6,277 nt of DNA from Gammaproteobacteria bacterium (GTDB lineage: Bacteria; Pseudomonadota; Gammaproteobacteria; Ga0077536): NCBI GenBank assembly GCA_024234975.1, contig JACKNH010000050.1:1-6277 (forward strand). Direction: 5' to 3'. Positions 6,148 to 6,277 of this stretch are shown here, in pieces (within the stretch, counting starts at the first letter, position 1; each line of letters begins with the position of its first letter). A model generated the notes under the pieces. That model searched no databases. It was not told where the DNA came from and saw only the letters and a list, made by a program, of their open reading frames with translations. The position numbers and the translations under genes were made by a program.

Positions 6148-6163
6148 GGGACACCATCGTCCC
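6148..6163 (+). other. cbbL leader hairpin 2
   Basis: GGGAC (6148-6152) and GTCCC (6159-6163) are perfect complements around a six-base ACCATC loop, and an outer GC/GC pair (6145-6146 with 6164-6165) can extend the stem across a bulged A. It lies about 12 nt upstream of the ribosome binding site. Confidence 0.4.
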
Positions 6164-6174
6164 GCTTCAAACGT

Positions 6175-6180
6175 AGAGGA
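6175..6180 (+). promoter_or_regulatory. Ribosome binding site of cbbL
   Basis: AGAGGA lies 10 nt upstream of the ATG at 6191, a slightly long but workable spacing. It supports this ATG as the start of cbbL. Confidence 0.7.
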
Positions 6181-6190
6181 AAACCAAGCC

Positions 6191-6277
6191 ATGGCAAAGA
6201 CTTACAACGCGGGCGTCAAAGAGTACCGCGAGACTTACTGGATGCCGGATTACACTCCGAAGGAGACCGATATCCTG
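6191..6277 (+). CDS. cbbL: Ribulose-bisphosphate carboxylase large subunit, form I, N-terminal 29 codons (3' end outside window)
   Basis: RuBisCO large subunit catalyses CO2 fixation onto ribulose 1,5-bisphosphate in the Calvin cycle. Only the first 29 residues are visible: MAKTYNAGVKEYRETYWMPD (1-20), then YTPKETDIL. AGVKEYRxTYW followed by a Pro-Asp/Glu-Tyr turn and TDIL is characteristic of form I large subunits of proteobacteria. By eye it is closer to the form IA group than to the red-type form IC/ID. Whether it is the carboxysomal (IAc) or non-carboxysomal (IAq) type cannot be settled from 29 residues; the downstream genes (cbbS, then csoS genes or cbbQ/cbbO) would decide. The divergent cbbR confirms the assignment. 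Confidence 0.93.
   Translation, partial: MAKTYNAGVKEYRETYWMPDYTPKETDIL

Overview
The window looks like chromosomal DNA of a chemolithoautotrophic gammaproteobacterium, most likely a sulfur oxidiser of the Chromatiales/Ectothiorhodospiraceae kind. That is an inference from three things: a CbbR regulator divergent from a form I RuBisCO large-subunit gene whose first 29 codons look proteobacterial form IA, the gammaproteobacterial pair mfd-csiV, and uniformly GC-rich coding sequence. I see no insertion sequence, phage remnant, tRNA, rRNA or CRISPR array.

Layout. Bases 1-1436 (+) carry the C-terminal part of mfd, the transcription-repair coupling factor, cut by the window edge. A CsiV-family envelope protein (1456-2304, +) follows after 19 bp, so the two are probably co-transcribed. 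A 76-bp convergent gap leads to a small membrane-anchored protein (2381-2887, -) whose C-terminal part resembles a phage tail-associated module. A strong UUCG-loop terminator (about 2983-3009) ends a single-gene unit for a secreted class I c-type cytochrome (3044-3355, -). A 241-bp gap with no gene separates it from a three-gene minus-strand series: a CbiM/COG3235-like membrane protein (3597-4271), a secreted helical protein with duplicated Pro/Met motifs (4281-4976), and cbbR (5045-6019), which comes first in transcription order.

The 171-bp space between cbbR and cbbL holds the main regulatory signals: nested inverted repeats fitting a LysR-type/CbbR operator, a perfect TATAAT -10 box without a usable -35 box (as expected for an activator-dependent promoter), two leader hairpins and a ribosome binding site. 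cbbL starts at 6191 and runs off the window.

Nothing here is clearly a new multi-gene system. The most interesting points are the phage-like domain on a membrane anchor, the Pro/Met-rich secreted protein next to a CbiM-like permease that lacks the usual N-terminal metal-binding His, the Cys-rich tail of CbbR, and the dense architecture of the cbb control region.
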